Shown here in pieces: positions 1 through 8,473 of a stretch of 64,000 nucleotides of DNA. The notes beneath the pieces are model-generated. The model was not told where the DNA came from and did no database searches. It worked only from the letters and a program-made list of their open reading frames with translations. The number at the start of each line of letters is the position of its first letter. The first letter of the stretch is position 1. A program made the translations under genes and the position numbers. This DNA comes from Arthrobacter sp. U41 (GTDB taxonomy: Bacteria; Actinomycetota; Actinomycetes; Actinomycetales; Micrococcaceae), in NCBI RefSeq assembly GCF_001750145.1, contig NZ_CP015732.1, forward strand, positions 3,534,001-3,598,000, written 5' to 3'.

Positions 1-398
1 ACAGCGGGAAAACCGGCGTTTCCGGCAAGGTGATAGCCGGCGTGGGACTCGCGGCTGCAGCAGCCGCAGGTGTTGCCGCCGCCACGGGACAAAAGAGTGA
101 CGAGCCTGCCTCCCCAACCCGCGAGGGTGTTGCCCCGCGCACCATGCCACCGACCGGGACGGCGGGAAGCGTTTTCCCGGGTGAAGGAATACCCCAGGAC
201 CCGACTCTTACCGAGGATGAGGCCGCCGACCGGACCATTGGGAAGCCCTTCGACCAGACAAATGGGCTTGTTGATGTCGAGGGCGATTCGGACGGGACCG
301 CCTTGAGCGACACAAAGAGCGCCGCCCAGCGGAGTGCCGGCACCGACGACCGGACAGGACCTGTTCCGCCGGCCGGAGGCAGCCTGGGACAGCACTGA
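1..398 (+). CDS. 3' end of an unrecognised protein, cut by the window edge
   Basis: The reading frame is open from base 3 and ends at TGA 396-398, so the true start probably lies outside the window. A GTG at 30 is the first start codon inside it. The visible part starts with a hydrophobic Ala-rich stretch (AGVGLAAAAAAGVAAATG). A low-complexity tail rich in Asp, Gly, Thr and Pro follows, as in membrane-anchored or secreted proteins with disordered ends. I recognise no domain. A strong hairpin lies directly after the stop, which supports a real gene end. Function unknown. Confidence 0.5.
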   Translation, partial: SGKTGVSGKVIAGVGLAAAAAAGVAAATGQKSDEPASPTREGVAPRTMPPTGTAGSVFPGEGIPQDPTLTEDEAADRTIGKPFDQTNGLVDVEGDSDGTALSDTKSAAQRSAGTDDRTGPVPPAGGSLGQH

Positions 399-403
399 GC
401 GAT

Positions 404-441
404 TCCCGCGGCATGCGAGCAGTTATTTGCATGCCGCGGGA
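404..441 (+). terminator. Hairpin terminator after the first gene
   Basis: A perfect 13-bp stem (404-416 with 429-441) encloses a 12-nt loop, 5 bases after the stop at 398. There is no long T-run, which is common in high-GC actinobacteria. Confidence 0.6.
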
Positions 442-591
442 TGCGCGGCGCGCCGTCAGCCGCAGGGACAGGTCGAGGAAAACTGGCGGGGCCCGCGTTG
501 CCGTGCTGACTAACATCGCCGGCATGGACTGTCCGGCGGGACGTTTGCAGCCCCGGACGGACGGGCCCCGCCGACGCCAAACGAGAACCCG

Positions 592-930
592 ATGAAATCA
601 TTTCTCAGCTTCTTCGTTGCCGCACTTGTACTGGCTGCGGGCCTCCTGTTGCCGTCGGCGGCAGGAAGCGCCGCGGCGGGCGGCCCGTCGCTCGTGACGG
701 CAGCGGTCAGTCCCGCTTCAGCGAGGCCACCCCAACGGGCACCACGACCCCTCCCGGTCCTGTGCATCCGGGCACCGGAGAGACGCCGGCGGCGAAGGAC
801 ACGCGTGTGGACTACGCACCGTACGTCATCGGCGCAGCCCTGGTCCGCCATCGCCGCCGTTGCTCTGGTCTGGCGTCGCGGACGGGGCGGCCCGTCGTCC
901 AGGTCGCTCCGCCGGGCCGACCAATCGACC
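592..930 (+). pseudogene. Small secreted/anchored protein gene, frameshifted
   Basis: ATG 592 opens a clear signal peptide (MKSFLSFFVAALVLAAGLLL, then an Ala/Gly-rich cleavage region). After about codon 41 the frame runs into Arg/Pro-rich shadow sequence. One frame back (from about 714) a plausible continuation reads RFSEATPTGTTTPPGPVHPG and onward to DYAPYVIGAALV. That segment then needs a second shift near 842, at an extra C, to reach AIAAVALVWRRGRGG. The joined product would be a small protein with a signal peptide, a Pro/Thr linker and one C-terminal membrane anchor with a basic tail. This is either a decayed gene or base-call errors. I do not recognise the family. Confidence 0.5.
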
Positions 931-948
931 GACAATCAGGCAGCCCAG

Positions 949-1534
949 ATGATCGCGGTACTGGTCGTTGACATGCAGAACGCCTTTTTGAAGATCCGGC
1001 GCTGGGCGCCAGCCAGGCGAAGCTGACGTCGGCGTGCAACCAAGTGATCGCCACGGCGCAGGAGAACGGCACAAAGTCCTGCTGGTGCGCACCGAACATG
1101 AGGAGGACAAATCAACCTGGACGGTCAACATGCTCGACGACGATCAGGGTTTCATTTTCCGGGGTACCACCCCCGCTGAATTCGTTTCCGGGCTCACGAC
1201 TGCGGGTTTGCCGCAGCTGGTGAAGACCCGGGACAGCGCGTTCCTCGGAACAGATTTGCTCCTGCGGCTACGTAACTGGGATGCCGACACGATCGTGCTC
1301 GCCGGCGTCTCCACGCACAACTGCGTCGCCCAGACCGCCGCCGATGCGTTCGGCCACAACATCCGTGTGATGTATGCCGCCGAGGCAACGGCTTCCGAAA
1401 ACGCCGAGGCTGCCGCTGCCGTGCAGGACATCCTCTGCCAGGAGTATCGCCAAAGGATTCTCACCACCACGCAGATCGCGGAGATTCTTGCTGCGGCCGC
1501 CAAGGATAGGACAGGACAGGACGGGAGATCATGA
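949..1534 (+). pseudogene. Isochorismatase-family cysteine hydrolase, two frameshifts
   Basis: ATG 949 reads IAVLVVDMQNAF, the N-terminal strand with the catalytic Asp typical of the family. At a run of five T (985-989) one T appears to be missing. The next frame reads EDPALGASQAKLTSACNQVI. Near 1070 one C is missing, and the third frame reads KVLLVRTEH through to the stop at 1534. The last part includes AGVSTHNCVAQTAADAF, which has the catalytic Cys of isochorismatase-like hydrolases. The family usually hydrolyses vinyl ethers, amides or similar small substrates; the substrate here is unknown. The stop overlaps the next start (ATGA), so the gene was coupled to the FAD/Rieske gene. Two nearby single-base losses, one in a homopolymer, could be sequencing errors. 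Confidence 0.75.
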
Positions 1535-3030
1535 CTTCACTCTGGCTGGACGGAGACCGGGCTATTCCGGTCGACGATTTTGTACCGGATGCCTCCTACG
1601 ACACGGTTGTCGTGGGGGCCGGCATTACCGGACTGGCAACTGCCCTGCTGCTCGCACGGTCCGGTATGACCGTCGCAGTCCTGGAGGCCAGATCCGTGGG
1701 GGCGGGGACCACAGGCAACACCACCGCGAAGCTGAGCCTCCTTCAGGGCACCGTGCTGTCCACCCTGCGTGGGCAGTACTCCCAAAAGACCGTCAACGCC
1801 TATGTGGAAGCCAACAAGGAAGGCCAGGCCTGGCTGCTCCGGCTTTTAGAGGAGAGGGCGGTGCCGTTCCAGCGCCGGGACGCTTACACCTTTGCGGTGA
1901 CCGACGCAGGGACAGACCGCATCCGGGCCGAGCTGGCAGTCGGCAAGGCTGCGGGGCTGGCAGTGGAGGAGGCCGCCGGGGATGCTGGGCTGCCGTTCAG
2001 TACCCGCAGCGCCATCCGACTACCGGACCAGGCCCAGTTCAACCCGATGGACGTCCTTGAGGCCCTCGCGTCCGACTTCCGCGCCCACGGCGGTGTCCTC
2101 GTCGAAGGCGTCCGGGTCCGGGGTATCAGCACGGGCAGGGACGGTGCCGTCAGGACCGATGCCGGGGATGTTCACGCCCGGCGGACAGTGCTGGCCACGG
2201 GCATCCCGATCCTGGACCGGGGCCTGTACTTCGCCAAGCTGAAGGCCTCCCAGTCCTATGCCGCGGCGTTCCGGGTGCCGGCCTCGACCTCCATCCCTTT
2301 GGGGATGTACCTCTCTGCGGAGACGCCCGGCCGCTCGCTCCGTACGCACCCAAACGGCCGCGAGGAGCTGCTCATCGCCGGCGGCAACGGTCATCAGGTC
2401 GGCAGGGAGCCCTCACCCAAGGCCCGCCTCGAAGAGTTGCTGAACTGGACGCGACATAACTTTCCCGGGGCGGAACCGACCAACACGTGGTCGGGCGAGG
2501 ACTACCAGGCCACGAACCTTATGCCGTTTTTCGGAAAAATGCCCCGCGGCGGCGGCAAGGTATTCTTCGCCACCGGCTACAACAAGTGGGGCATGAGCAA
2601 CAGCATCGCAGCTTCGCTGGCCATCACCGCCGAGATCCTGGGCGGCGACCTCCCGTGGGCGAACGTCCTCCACCACAGGATCACGTCACCTGCCGGGGCC
2701 GCCGCCGCAGTCGCGCTCAATGCCGACACCGTCAAGGCCATGGCAGAAGGGTGGGCGAAGGCTGAAACGGCCGAACCCGAAACCGAAACAAGGACTGTCC
2801 CCGGCGAGGGTGCAGGCACGATAGTCCGGCGGGGGCGCAAGCCCGTCGCCGTGTCCACCGTGGACGGGGTCACCTGCCGGGTATCGGCGGTCTGCACCCA
2901 CCTGCGCGGAATTCTGAGTTGGAACGACGCCGAAAAAACCTGGGACTGCCCACTCCACGGCTCCCGCTTCACCCCCGCCGGTGAGGTCCTCCAAGGTCCC
3001 ACCACCGAGAGGCTCCCGGCCGCGGACTGA
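1531..3030 (+). CDS. FAD-dependent oxidoreductase with C-terminal Rieske domain
   Basis: The product has 499 residues. The N-terminus has a dinucleotide-binding fold (TVVVGAGITGLATALLLAR, residues about 26-44) and the adjacent E of a FAD-binding DAO-type domain. The C-terminal 90 residues form a Rieske [2Fe-2S] domain: CTHLRG near residue 454 and CPLHGSRF near 473 give the two Cys/His ligand pairs. Family members pair amine or amino-acid-type dehydrogenation with electron transfer through the Rieske centre; the substrate here cannot be told. The protein has no signal peptide, so it is cytoplasmic. The ATG overlaps the stop of the isochorismatase-like gene by 4 nt, which implies translational coupling. 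Confidence 0.85.
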   Translation: MTSLWLDGDRAIPVDDFVPDASYDTVVVGAGITGLATALLLARSGMTVAVLEARSVGAGTTGNTTAKLSLLQGTVLSTLRGQYSQKTVNAYVEANKEGQAWLLRLLEERAVPFQRRDAYTFAVTDAGTDRIRAELAVGKAAGLAVEEAAGDAGLPFSTRSAIRLPDQAQFNPMDVLEALASDFRAHGGVLVEGVRVRGISTGRDGAVRTDAGDVHARRTVLATGIPILDRGLYFAKLKASQSYAAAFRVPASTSIPLGMYLSAETPGRSLRTHPNGREELLIAGGNGHQVGREPSPKARLEELLNWTRHNFPGAEPTNTWSGEDYQATNLMPFFGKMPRGGGKVFFATGYNKWGMSNSIAASLAITAEILGGDLPWANVLHHRITSPAGAAAAVALNADTVKAMAEGWAKAETAEPETETRTVPGEGAGTIVRRGRKPVAVSTVDGVTCRVSAVCTHLRGILSWNDAEKTWDCPLHGSRFTPAGEVLQGPTTERLPAAD

Positions 3031-3250
3031 CAGAGCCAGGCATCAGGCAGACTCCCCGATCACCGGCGCGCTGCGGATGGTTGGGAGAACCGGTTGTTGA
3101 GCCGCATGCCGGGCACGGGCAAAATGGTTAATAGCCGGTGGCGCGTGGCGGTTGCAGGTAGCTACCAAATTGGGGAAGCCGCCGCCGCGCCCCGTTCGGA
3201 CTTCGTTGCTACTACACACTTCCCCGTTGGAACTTCCGGTTGGAGGAACA

Positions 3251-3514
3251 GTGAGCGCATCAATTGTAGAAAACCTGTGGAACAAGTTGGATCCACAGAC
3301 CCAGGAATGGATCCGGGCCAATCCCGGCACCGTCATCCTGCCAAGGAGTGTGACGGAAGCCCTCATCCGGGCGAGGGGTTCGCACGAAGAACTGGAGGGA
3401 GTGGATCGAAACGGCCAATTCCCCCTCTCCCCGCAGGATCAGTCCTTCATCAAAGGCGTGGCGGCGTCCTCGCCGGTAGGCCACCCGGTGCCGCCGGTCG
3501 GGCCGTACCACTGA
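3251..3514 (+). CDS. Hypothetical small protein (87 aa)
   Basis: I chose GTG 3251 because TGGAGGAA lies 5-9 bases upstream. A longer frame from 3152 has no ribosome-binding site. The protein is soluble and acidic to neutral (VSASIVENLWNKLDPQTQEW at the N-terminus). A helical first half is followed by a Pro/Gly-rich tail ending in PPVGPYH. I recognise no domain. It stands alone between the FAD/Rieske gene and the phytase, with its own terminator directly after the stop. Confidence 0.65.
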   Translation: MSASIVENLWNKLDPQTQEWIRANPGTVILPRSVTEALIRARGSHEELEGVDRNGQFPLSPQDQSFIKGVAASSPVGHPVPPVGPYH

Positions 3515-3541
3515 GGGGGCGCGGCTCTCCCCGGGCAACCC

Positions 3542-3571
3542 ACCGGCCCGCCGCTCCTGCGGCGGGCCGGT
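3542..3571 (+). terminator. Hairpin terminator
   Basis: A 13-bp perfect GC-rich stem (3542-3554 with 3559-3571) with a TCCT loop lies 27 bases after the stop of the 87-aa gene. Confidence 0.7.
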
Positions 3572-3674
3572 TGCGGTTCGGCCCGAATGCTTGACAGGGG
3601 CAGCGTGGTGCTCACATACTCCCAAGACGCCACCCATGACGATGATCGTCACGGATACGCCAAGGGAGCGAGCA

Positions 3675-4814
3675 ATGCCCAACCACGCCCGACCTGCAGG
3701 GCTGTCGCTCGCGTTCGCCGCCCTGTTGATCCCGGGGTTGTTCGGTTGCAGTCCGTCGCCAGCCCCGGCGCCCACCGCCACCTCACCGGCGCCCAGTGTC
3801 GGGGTAACTCCCGCACCCAGCCAGCACTCCGCTCCTCCGCTGGCTGAACCCAGCGCGCTACCTGTCTTCGAGACCGAGGGGTTCTCGGGTTCGGGCGACA
3901 TTTCTGATGACTCGGCGATTTGGGTGGACCGCGCGTCCCCGGCCAACAGCCTGGTGCTGGCTGACAACAAGTCGAGCTCGGGAGGAGGTATCGGCGTCTT
4001 CGACATGACAGGCAAACTCCTCGAGTTCAGGCCGGACGGGATGATCGGCAACGTTGACCTGCGGTCCGGTTTCCCGTCGTCGGGGACGCCGATCGTCCTG
4101 GTGGGAGGAAACAACCGGTCCAACAACACGCTTTCGCTGTGGTCCCTGGACACCGAAGCCAGGACGCTCTCACCGGTCGCGGCCCGGAGCATCGGGACCC
4201 AGGCACCTAACTACGGGTTTTGCATGTACCGCAGCAGGGCCAGCGGTAAGTTCTACGCCTTTGTGACTCCCAACGGCCCGGGCTCGGTCCAGCAGTTCGA
4301 ACTGCTCGACGACGGGGCCGGCAAGGTGGACGCCAGCCTTGTCAGGACACTGCCGGTCAGCAGCATCACCGAGAGTTGCGTAGCCGACGATGAGCTCGGC
4401 CACTTGTACGTCGCCCAGGAGGGCCTCGGCGTCTGGAAGTACGAGGCGGAACCGGACGCCGGAACCGACCGCAGCTCGGTGGACAAGGTCGGGGCGGGTC
4501 GGCTGGAGGCAGACGTCGAGGGGATGAGCATCGCCTACGGCGAGGACGGGGCAGGGTACCTTTTCGTCTCCAGCCAGGGCAGCTCAACCATCGCCATCTA
4601 CGACCGGGCCGGAAACAATCCGTTCCTTAAGAGCTTTAAGGTCACCGAAAACGGGTCAGTCGACGCGGTAACGGGAACCGACGGCCTGGATGTCACCACT
4701 GCGAATGTCGGGCCGCCGTTCGAGCGGGGGCTGCTGGTAGTCCACGACGAATCCAACTCCGGTGGCGACACGTCAAACCTGAAGTACGTTCCGCTGGACT
4801 CTGTTCTCAAATGA
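3675..4814 (+). CDS. Lipoprotein beta-propeller phytase (3-phytase type)
   Basis: The product has 379 residues from ATG 3675, which is preceded by GGGAGCGAG. It opens with a lipoprotein signal ending in a lipobox at Cys25 (GLFGC) and then a Pro/Ala/Ser linker. The body matches the beta-propeller phytase family: DDSAIWVDRASPANSLVLAD near the start, GNVDLRSGF, NYGFCMYRS, ADVEGMSIAYG and DGLDVTTANVG are blade and calcium-site segments. Family members are Ca-dependent and release inorganic phosphate from phytate outside the cell. The lipobox suggests the enzyme is tethered to the outer face of the membrane to scavenge phosphate. A scrap of a second phytase 3' end lies directly downstream. Confidence 0.88.
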   Translation: MPNHARPAGLSLAFAALLIPGLFGCSPSPAPAPTATSPAPSVGVTPAPSQHSAPPLAEPSALPVFETEGFSGSGDISDDSAIWVDRASPANSLVLADNKSSSGGGIGVFDMTGKLLEFRPDGMIGNVDLRSGFPSSGTPIVLVGGNNRSNNTLSLWSLDTEARTLSPVAARSIGTQAPNYGFCMYRSRASGKFYAFVTPNGPGSVQQFELLDDGAGKVDASLVRTLPVSSITESCVADDELGHLYVAQEGLGVWKYEAEPDAGTDRSSVDKVGAGRLEADVEGMSIAYGEDGAGYLFVSSQGSSTIAIYDRAGNNPFLKSFKVTENGSVDAVTGTDGLDVTTANVGPPFERGLLVVHDESNSGGDTSNLKYVPLDSVLK

Positions 4815-4901
4815 CAACGCGTCCCAAGGTGCGGGCCCACAATCTCAAAGCGGTGGCCGACACCGACGTCTCCATGTCCTCCGCCACCAGCAACTTCGGC
4901 A

Positions 4902-4982
4902 GGGCTGGTGGTCCACGATGACACCAACACCGTCTGCAGCACGTCGAATCCGAAATACTTGCCCCTCAGCTCTGTCTTGAAG
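4902..4982 (+). pseudogene. Remnant of a second phytase 3' end
   Basis: The sequence translates as GLVVHDDTNTVCSTSNPKYL and then PLSSVLK. It aligns residue for residue with the last 27 residues of the neighbouring phytase (LLVVHDESNSGGDTSNLKYV, then PLDSVLK). No start codon or propeller blades precede it. It is probably what remains of a tandem duplicate after deletion. The stretch from 4815 to 4901 is otherwise featureless. Confidence 0.7.
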
Positions 4983-5022
4983 TGGGGGCAGCCGGCGCTC
5001 TTGCCAGCGTTTCGGGAGGTGT

Positions 5023-7203
5023 TCAGTCTTTCGTCGCCGCCCGGGCAGCGGCCGCGGGCACGGGTTCGTGCCGCAGGTAACTCCGGCCGAAGCGGCCGCT
5101 TCCCGAGGTCAGGGCACGCAGCTCGATCGCGTACCGCAGGAGCTCCTGGTCCGGAACTTCGGCAGTGATTTCGGTCAGGTCTCCCCCCGTCGACGTCGTA
5201 CCGGTCAGGCGCGCCCGGCGCGACGAGAGGTCGCTCATCACCGCGCCCACGTGCTCGTCCGAAACGCTGATGGTCACTGCCGAGACGGGCTCCAGCAGTT
5301 GTATACGCCCGGCTGCCGCTGCGTCCCGCAGTGCCAGTGCGCCGGCAGCCTGGAAGGCCGCGTCAGAAGAGTCCACGCTGTGGGCCTTGCCGCCGAGCAA
5401 GTTCACCCGGATATCCACCACCGGGAAGCCGGCGGAAACACCCTTCTGCATCTGTGCCCGCACGCCCTTCTCGACCGAACTGATGAAGGGCCCCGGGATG
5501 ACTCCCCCCACGGTCTTGTCGACAAATTCAAACCCGCTGCCGCGTTCCAGCGGTTCAACCTCGATGTCGCAGACGGCATACTGACCGTGGCCTCCCGATT
5601 GTTTGACATGCCGGCCGTGGCCCGCCGCCGGCGCGGCAAACGTCTCCCGCAGCGGCGTCACCACCTCGACCGTCTGCAGCTTGACGCCCTGCTCGCGCAG
5701 CCTGCCAAGGACGACGTCCGCGTGGGCCTCGCCCATACACCAGAGGATCAGCTGATGGGTTTCGGCGTTCCGTTCCACCCGGAGCGTCGGGTCCCCGGCC
5801 GCGACCTTTCCCAGGCTCCGGGCCAGGACATCCTCGTCGCCGTGCGAGGCCGCCTCGATCGCAACAGGCAGCAGCGGATCAGGCATCTCCCACGGCTGGA
5901 TCAGCAGCGGCAGCTCCCGGGCCGAAATTGTGTCGCCGGTCTCCGCCGGCCCGAGTTTCGTGAGCGCGCAGATGTCCCCGGCCACGCTGTAGGGCACGGG
6001 CCGCAAGCTGGCCCCCAGCGGGGAATACAGGTGGGTGACGCGCTCATCACTGTCGTGGTCGGCGTGTCCCCGGTCCGCCAGGCCGCGACCGGCCACATGA
6101 ACAGAAGTGTCCTCCCGCAACGTGCCGGAAAAGAGCCGGACCAGGCAGACCCGGCCCAGGAACGGGTCGATCGTGGTGCGCACCACTTCGCCGAGTAACG
6201 GCCCCCCGGGATCTCCGTCCGGGATCACGGCAGGGGTTCCGTCGAGTCGTGAGGCCGCCGGCTGCCGGCACTCCTTGGGAGCCGGGAAAGCTCGGGTCAC
6301 CATTTCCAGGAGTTCCGCCAGCCCCACGCCGGTCTCGGCGGAGGTGGCGATCACCGGGTGGAAGGATCCGCGGGCGACCGCCGTCTCCAAATCGCCGGCC
6401 AGGACCTCGGGAGGGATCTCCTCGCCTTCGAGGTAGCGCTCCATCAGAGTTTCGTCCTCGCTCTCGGCGATGATGCCTTCGATGAGAGCACCCCGCGCCG
6501 TCTCCGAGGAGGCGCGTTCGACGTCGTCGGCGTCCCGGTGCGCGGGCAGCCCGTCACCCGCGGGCTGTACCGAAACGGTGCCCGAGAGCAGCCCCAGCAT
6601 TCCGGTGATCTCCGCCCCCTTGCGGACCGGCAAGCAGAGCGGCAGCACCGTGTCGCCGAAAGCCCGCTGGCACCGTTCGAGGGCCGCTTCGAAGTCCGCC
6701 CGCGGATGGTCCAGCCTGCTGATGACCACCGCCCGCGGCACCCCGACCCGCTGGCATTCTGCCCAGAGGGCCGTCGTGGCAGCGTCAATATCATCGACCG
6801 CCGAGACGACAAACAGCGCCGCGTCCGCCGCACGCAGCCCGGCGCGCAGTTCACCGACGAAGTCCGGGTAGCCCGGCGTATCGAGCAGATTCACTTTGAT
6901 GCCAGCAACCAGCACGGGCACCACGGAGAGTGCGACGGAGCGTTGCTGGTGGATCGCGGCCGGCTCCGAGTCACTTACGGTGGTGCCTTCGGCGATCGAG
7001 CCCTTCCGCGCAATCGCACCCGTTGCGGCCAGCAGCGCCTCGGCCAGCATCGTCTTTCCGGATCCAGAGTGACCAACCAGCGCCACGTTCCGGATTTGCT
7101 CCGGCTCTTCGGGAGGTAGCGCCTCGGTGGTATCGGCCCGCCGGAGTTCAGCCGCGCCCCGGGCGGCGGCCCTCGCCGGAACCTTTGCATCTTTCGCGGG
7201 CAT
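5023..7203 (-). CDS. Elongation factor G-like GTPase (EF-G2 type)
   Basis: I set the start at ATG 7203 because GGGAGG sits 6-11 bases upstream; the longer frame to 7314 lacks a ribosome-binding site. The 726-residue product has the EF-G layout. A G domain carries the P-loop GHSGSGKT and the G3 motif DTPGYPDF. Domains II to V follow, with a long C-terminal region ending in RSYLRHEPVP. The usual G4 motif NKxD is replaced by SRLD in VVISRLDHP. Actinobacteria commonly carry such an EF-G-like paralogue beside the true fusA. Its exact role is not settled; a ribosome-associated GTPase is the safe call. It is not ribosomal-protection tetracycline resistance by any feature I can see. Confidence 0.85.
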   Translation of the reverse strand: MPAKDAKVPARAAARGAAELRRADTTEALPPEEPEQIRNVALVGHSGSGKTMLAEALLAATGAIARKGSIAEGTTVSDSEPAAIHQQRSVALSVVPVLVAGIKVNLLDTPGYPDFVGELRAGLRAADAALFVVSAVDDIDAATTALWAECQRVGVPRAVVISRLDHPRADFEAALERCQRAFGDTVLPLCLPVRKGAEITGMLGLLSGTVSVQPAGDGLPAHRDADDVERASSETARGALIEGIIAESEDETLMERYLEGEEIPPEVLAGDLETAVARGSFHPVIATSAETGVGLAELLEMVTRAFPAPKECRQPAASRLDGTPAVIPDGDPGGPLLGEVVRTTIDPFLGRVCLVRLFSGTLREDTSVHVAGRGLADRGHADHDSDERVTHLYSPLGASLRPVPYSVAGDICALTKLGPAETGDTISARELPLLIQPWEMPDPLLPVAIEAASHGDEDVLARSLGKVAAGDPTLRVERNAETHQLILWCMGEAHADVVLGRLREQGVKLQTVEVVTPLRETFAAPAAGHGRHVKQSGGHGQYAVCDIEVEPLERGSGFEFVDKTVGGVIPGPFISSVEKGVRAQMQKGVSAGFPVVDIRVNLLGGKAHSVDSSDAAFQAAGALALRDAAAAGRIQLLEPVSAVTISVSDEHVGAVMSDLSSRRARLTGTTSTGGDLTEITAEVPDQELLRYAIELRALTSGSGRFGRSYLRHEPVPAAAARAATKD

Positions 7204-7354
7204 GTGAACCTCCCGGTTTGCATTCGTCGGCCGGACCAATCCGCCGGCCTCCGCGCGTCGTGTGGCTGTCTCCTTGGATTGGACACCCTGGGACGAACTG
7301 TCGGCAAGATGCAAAGGACATCTTCACCACAGGCAATCCGGCCCGGTTTCCGAT

Positions 7355-7498
7355 TCAGCTCCCGTCGCAGGCCTTCTGCAAAGCGGCGCTGTCAAGCTTC
7401 TGCATTGACAGCATTGACAGCATGGCCTGCATGGCGCGGCGGGAACCCTCCGGGCCGGGACCGCCGATCAGCTGGCCCAACACACTGAAAGTTCGCCC
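7355..7498 (-). pseudogene. 3' remnant of a VOC / PhnB-like gene
   Basis: The minus frame reads VLGQLIGGPGPEGSRRAMQA and then MLSMLSMQKLDSAALQKA before its stop. This is the typical last helix of PhnB-like VOC-family proteins, where a Trp-rich strand is followed by an 'xxMLxMxKLDxxAL' ending. Everything upstream in the family (about 110 residues) is missing, and no start codon with a ribosome-binding site precedes it. I read it as a gene lost by deletion. Confidence 0.55.
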
Positions 7499-7590
7499 CT
7501 TCATTTTCAAACCGCACGGTGATCGCCTGGCCGGCCGGCTATCGGGCACGACGGCGCGCTGCCGCCGCCCGCCGGCCCCCCGCCCCCGGC

Positions 7591-7596
7591 TAGGCT
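7591..7596 (+). promoter_or_regulatory. -10 box TAGGCT of a probable leaderless transcript
   Basis: TAGGCT fits the actinobacterial TANNNT -10 pattern and ends 7 nt before ATG 7604, so transcription would begin at or next to the start codon. The GGAGG in the gap is too close to the ATG for a normal Shine-Dalgarno site. Confidence 0.5.
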
Positions 7597-7603
7597 TGGA
7601 GGC

Positions 7604-8038
7604 ATGTCTTCTTCAACGCCGCGCGCCCCCCGCCCTTCCGCGACCGGAGCGGCGACGGCGCCCAGGCGGACCGCGGTATTGGCCGCCTGCGCCGATGCCG
7701 CACTGATCCTCACCTTTGCCGCCATCGGCCGGGACGCCCATCAGCGCGGGGACATCATCACCGGCGTACTTGCCACCGCCTGGCCGTTCCTCGCCGGGGC
7801 GGCACTGGCGTGGCTGGCCCTACGCCTGTGGCGTGCGCCCCTGGCCCTCTGGCCTGCCGGCGTCGGCGTCTGGCTCGGCACGGTCGCGGTTGGCATGGCC
7901 CTGCGGGCTGTTACCGGGCAGACTGTGGTTCTGCCGTTCGTCATCGTGGCCCTGCTCAGCCTGGGACTTTTCCTGCTCGGATACCGCCTGCTGGCCTCGG
8001 TGGTCCGGCGGCGCACCACACGCCGCCGCGGGGTCTGA
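7604..8038 (+). CDS. DUF3054-family membrane protein
   Basis: The product has 144 residues. A basic, Pro/Ala-rich N-terminal tail is followed by four predicted membrane helices at about residues 24-42, 50-72, 80-100 and 106-130. The pattern ADAALILTFAAIGRDAHQRG, then AWPFLAGAALAW and WLGTVAVGMALRAVTGQ, matches the DUF3054 family of small actinobacterial integral membrane proteins. No function is known. The C-terminal RRRTTRRRGV would sit in the cytoplasm. Confidence 0.8.
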   Translation: MSSSTPRAPRPSATGAATAPRRTAVLAACADAALILTFAAIGRDAHQRGDIITGVLATAWPFLAGAALAWLALRLWRAPLALWPAGVGVWLGTVAVGMALRAVTGQTVVLPFVIVALLSLGLFLLGYRLLASVVRRRTTRRRGV

Positions 8039-8136
8039 TGGACTAGGCTGGCAGGGAGATGGCCAAGGCCCCGGAGGCAGCATCCGGGAGCCTAAAATTG
8101 GTCGGCAACGGCGCAACAGATCCGGAAAGGTCACAC

Positions 8137-8418
8137 GTGGTCACCGCTTTCGTCCTGATTAAGACAGACGCTTCCCGCATCCCGGAGACCGCGGAAGAGA
8201 TCTCCGCCATCCAGGGCATCAGTGAGGTCTACTCCGTGACCGGCGAGTGGGATCTTATTGCGATCGCCCGCGTTCCGAAGCATGAGGATCTGGCGGACGT
8301 CATCGCGGACAAGCTTTCCAAGGTCCCAGGCGTTGTCCACACCACCACCCAGATCGCCTTCCGCGCCTATTCCCAGCACGACTTGGACGCAGCCTTCGCC
8401 CTCGGCTTCGAACAGTAG
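8137..8418 (+). CDS. Stand-alone Lrp/AsnC ligand-binding (RAM) domain protein
   Basis: The product has 93 residues from GTG 8137, chosen for GGAAAGG 6-12 bases upstream and for family length; an in-frame ATG at 8059 would add 26 residues. The sequence VTAFVLIKTDASRIPETAEE, then VYSVTGEWDLIAIARV and TTTQIAFRAYS, is the alpha/beta RAM fold of Lrp/AsnC regulators without the DNA-binding helix-turn-helix. Such proteins are thought to form oligomers that bind amino acids or modulate full-length Lrp proteins. The trpD gene converges from the other side. A TAGGCT -10-like box at 8044-8049 could drive it. Confidence 0.8.
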   Translation: MVTAFVLIKTDASRIPETAEEISAIQGISEVYSVTGEWDLIAIARVPKHEDLADVIADKLSKVPGVVHTTTQIAFRAYSQHDLDAAFALGFEQ

Positions 8419-8457
8419 GGCCCGGCGGGTCCCGGCGGAGGAAAGCCCCGCCGGCCC
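8418..8457. terminator. Bulged hairpin between converging genes
   Basis: An 11-bp stem with one bulged base (8418-8429 with 8447-8457) lies between two convergent stops. It could end transcripts from both sides. Confidence 0.45.
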
Positions 8458-8473
8458 GGTTTCACCGGACTGT

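Noticed and set aside
5068..6198. Long plus-strand frame opposite the EF-G-like gene
   Set aside because: Its sequence is the complement of a clearly conserved gene. It has no domain, and its Arg/Gly/Pro-rich composition is typical of antisense frames in high-GC DNA.
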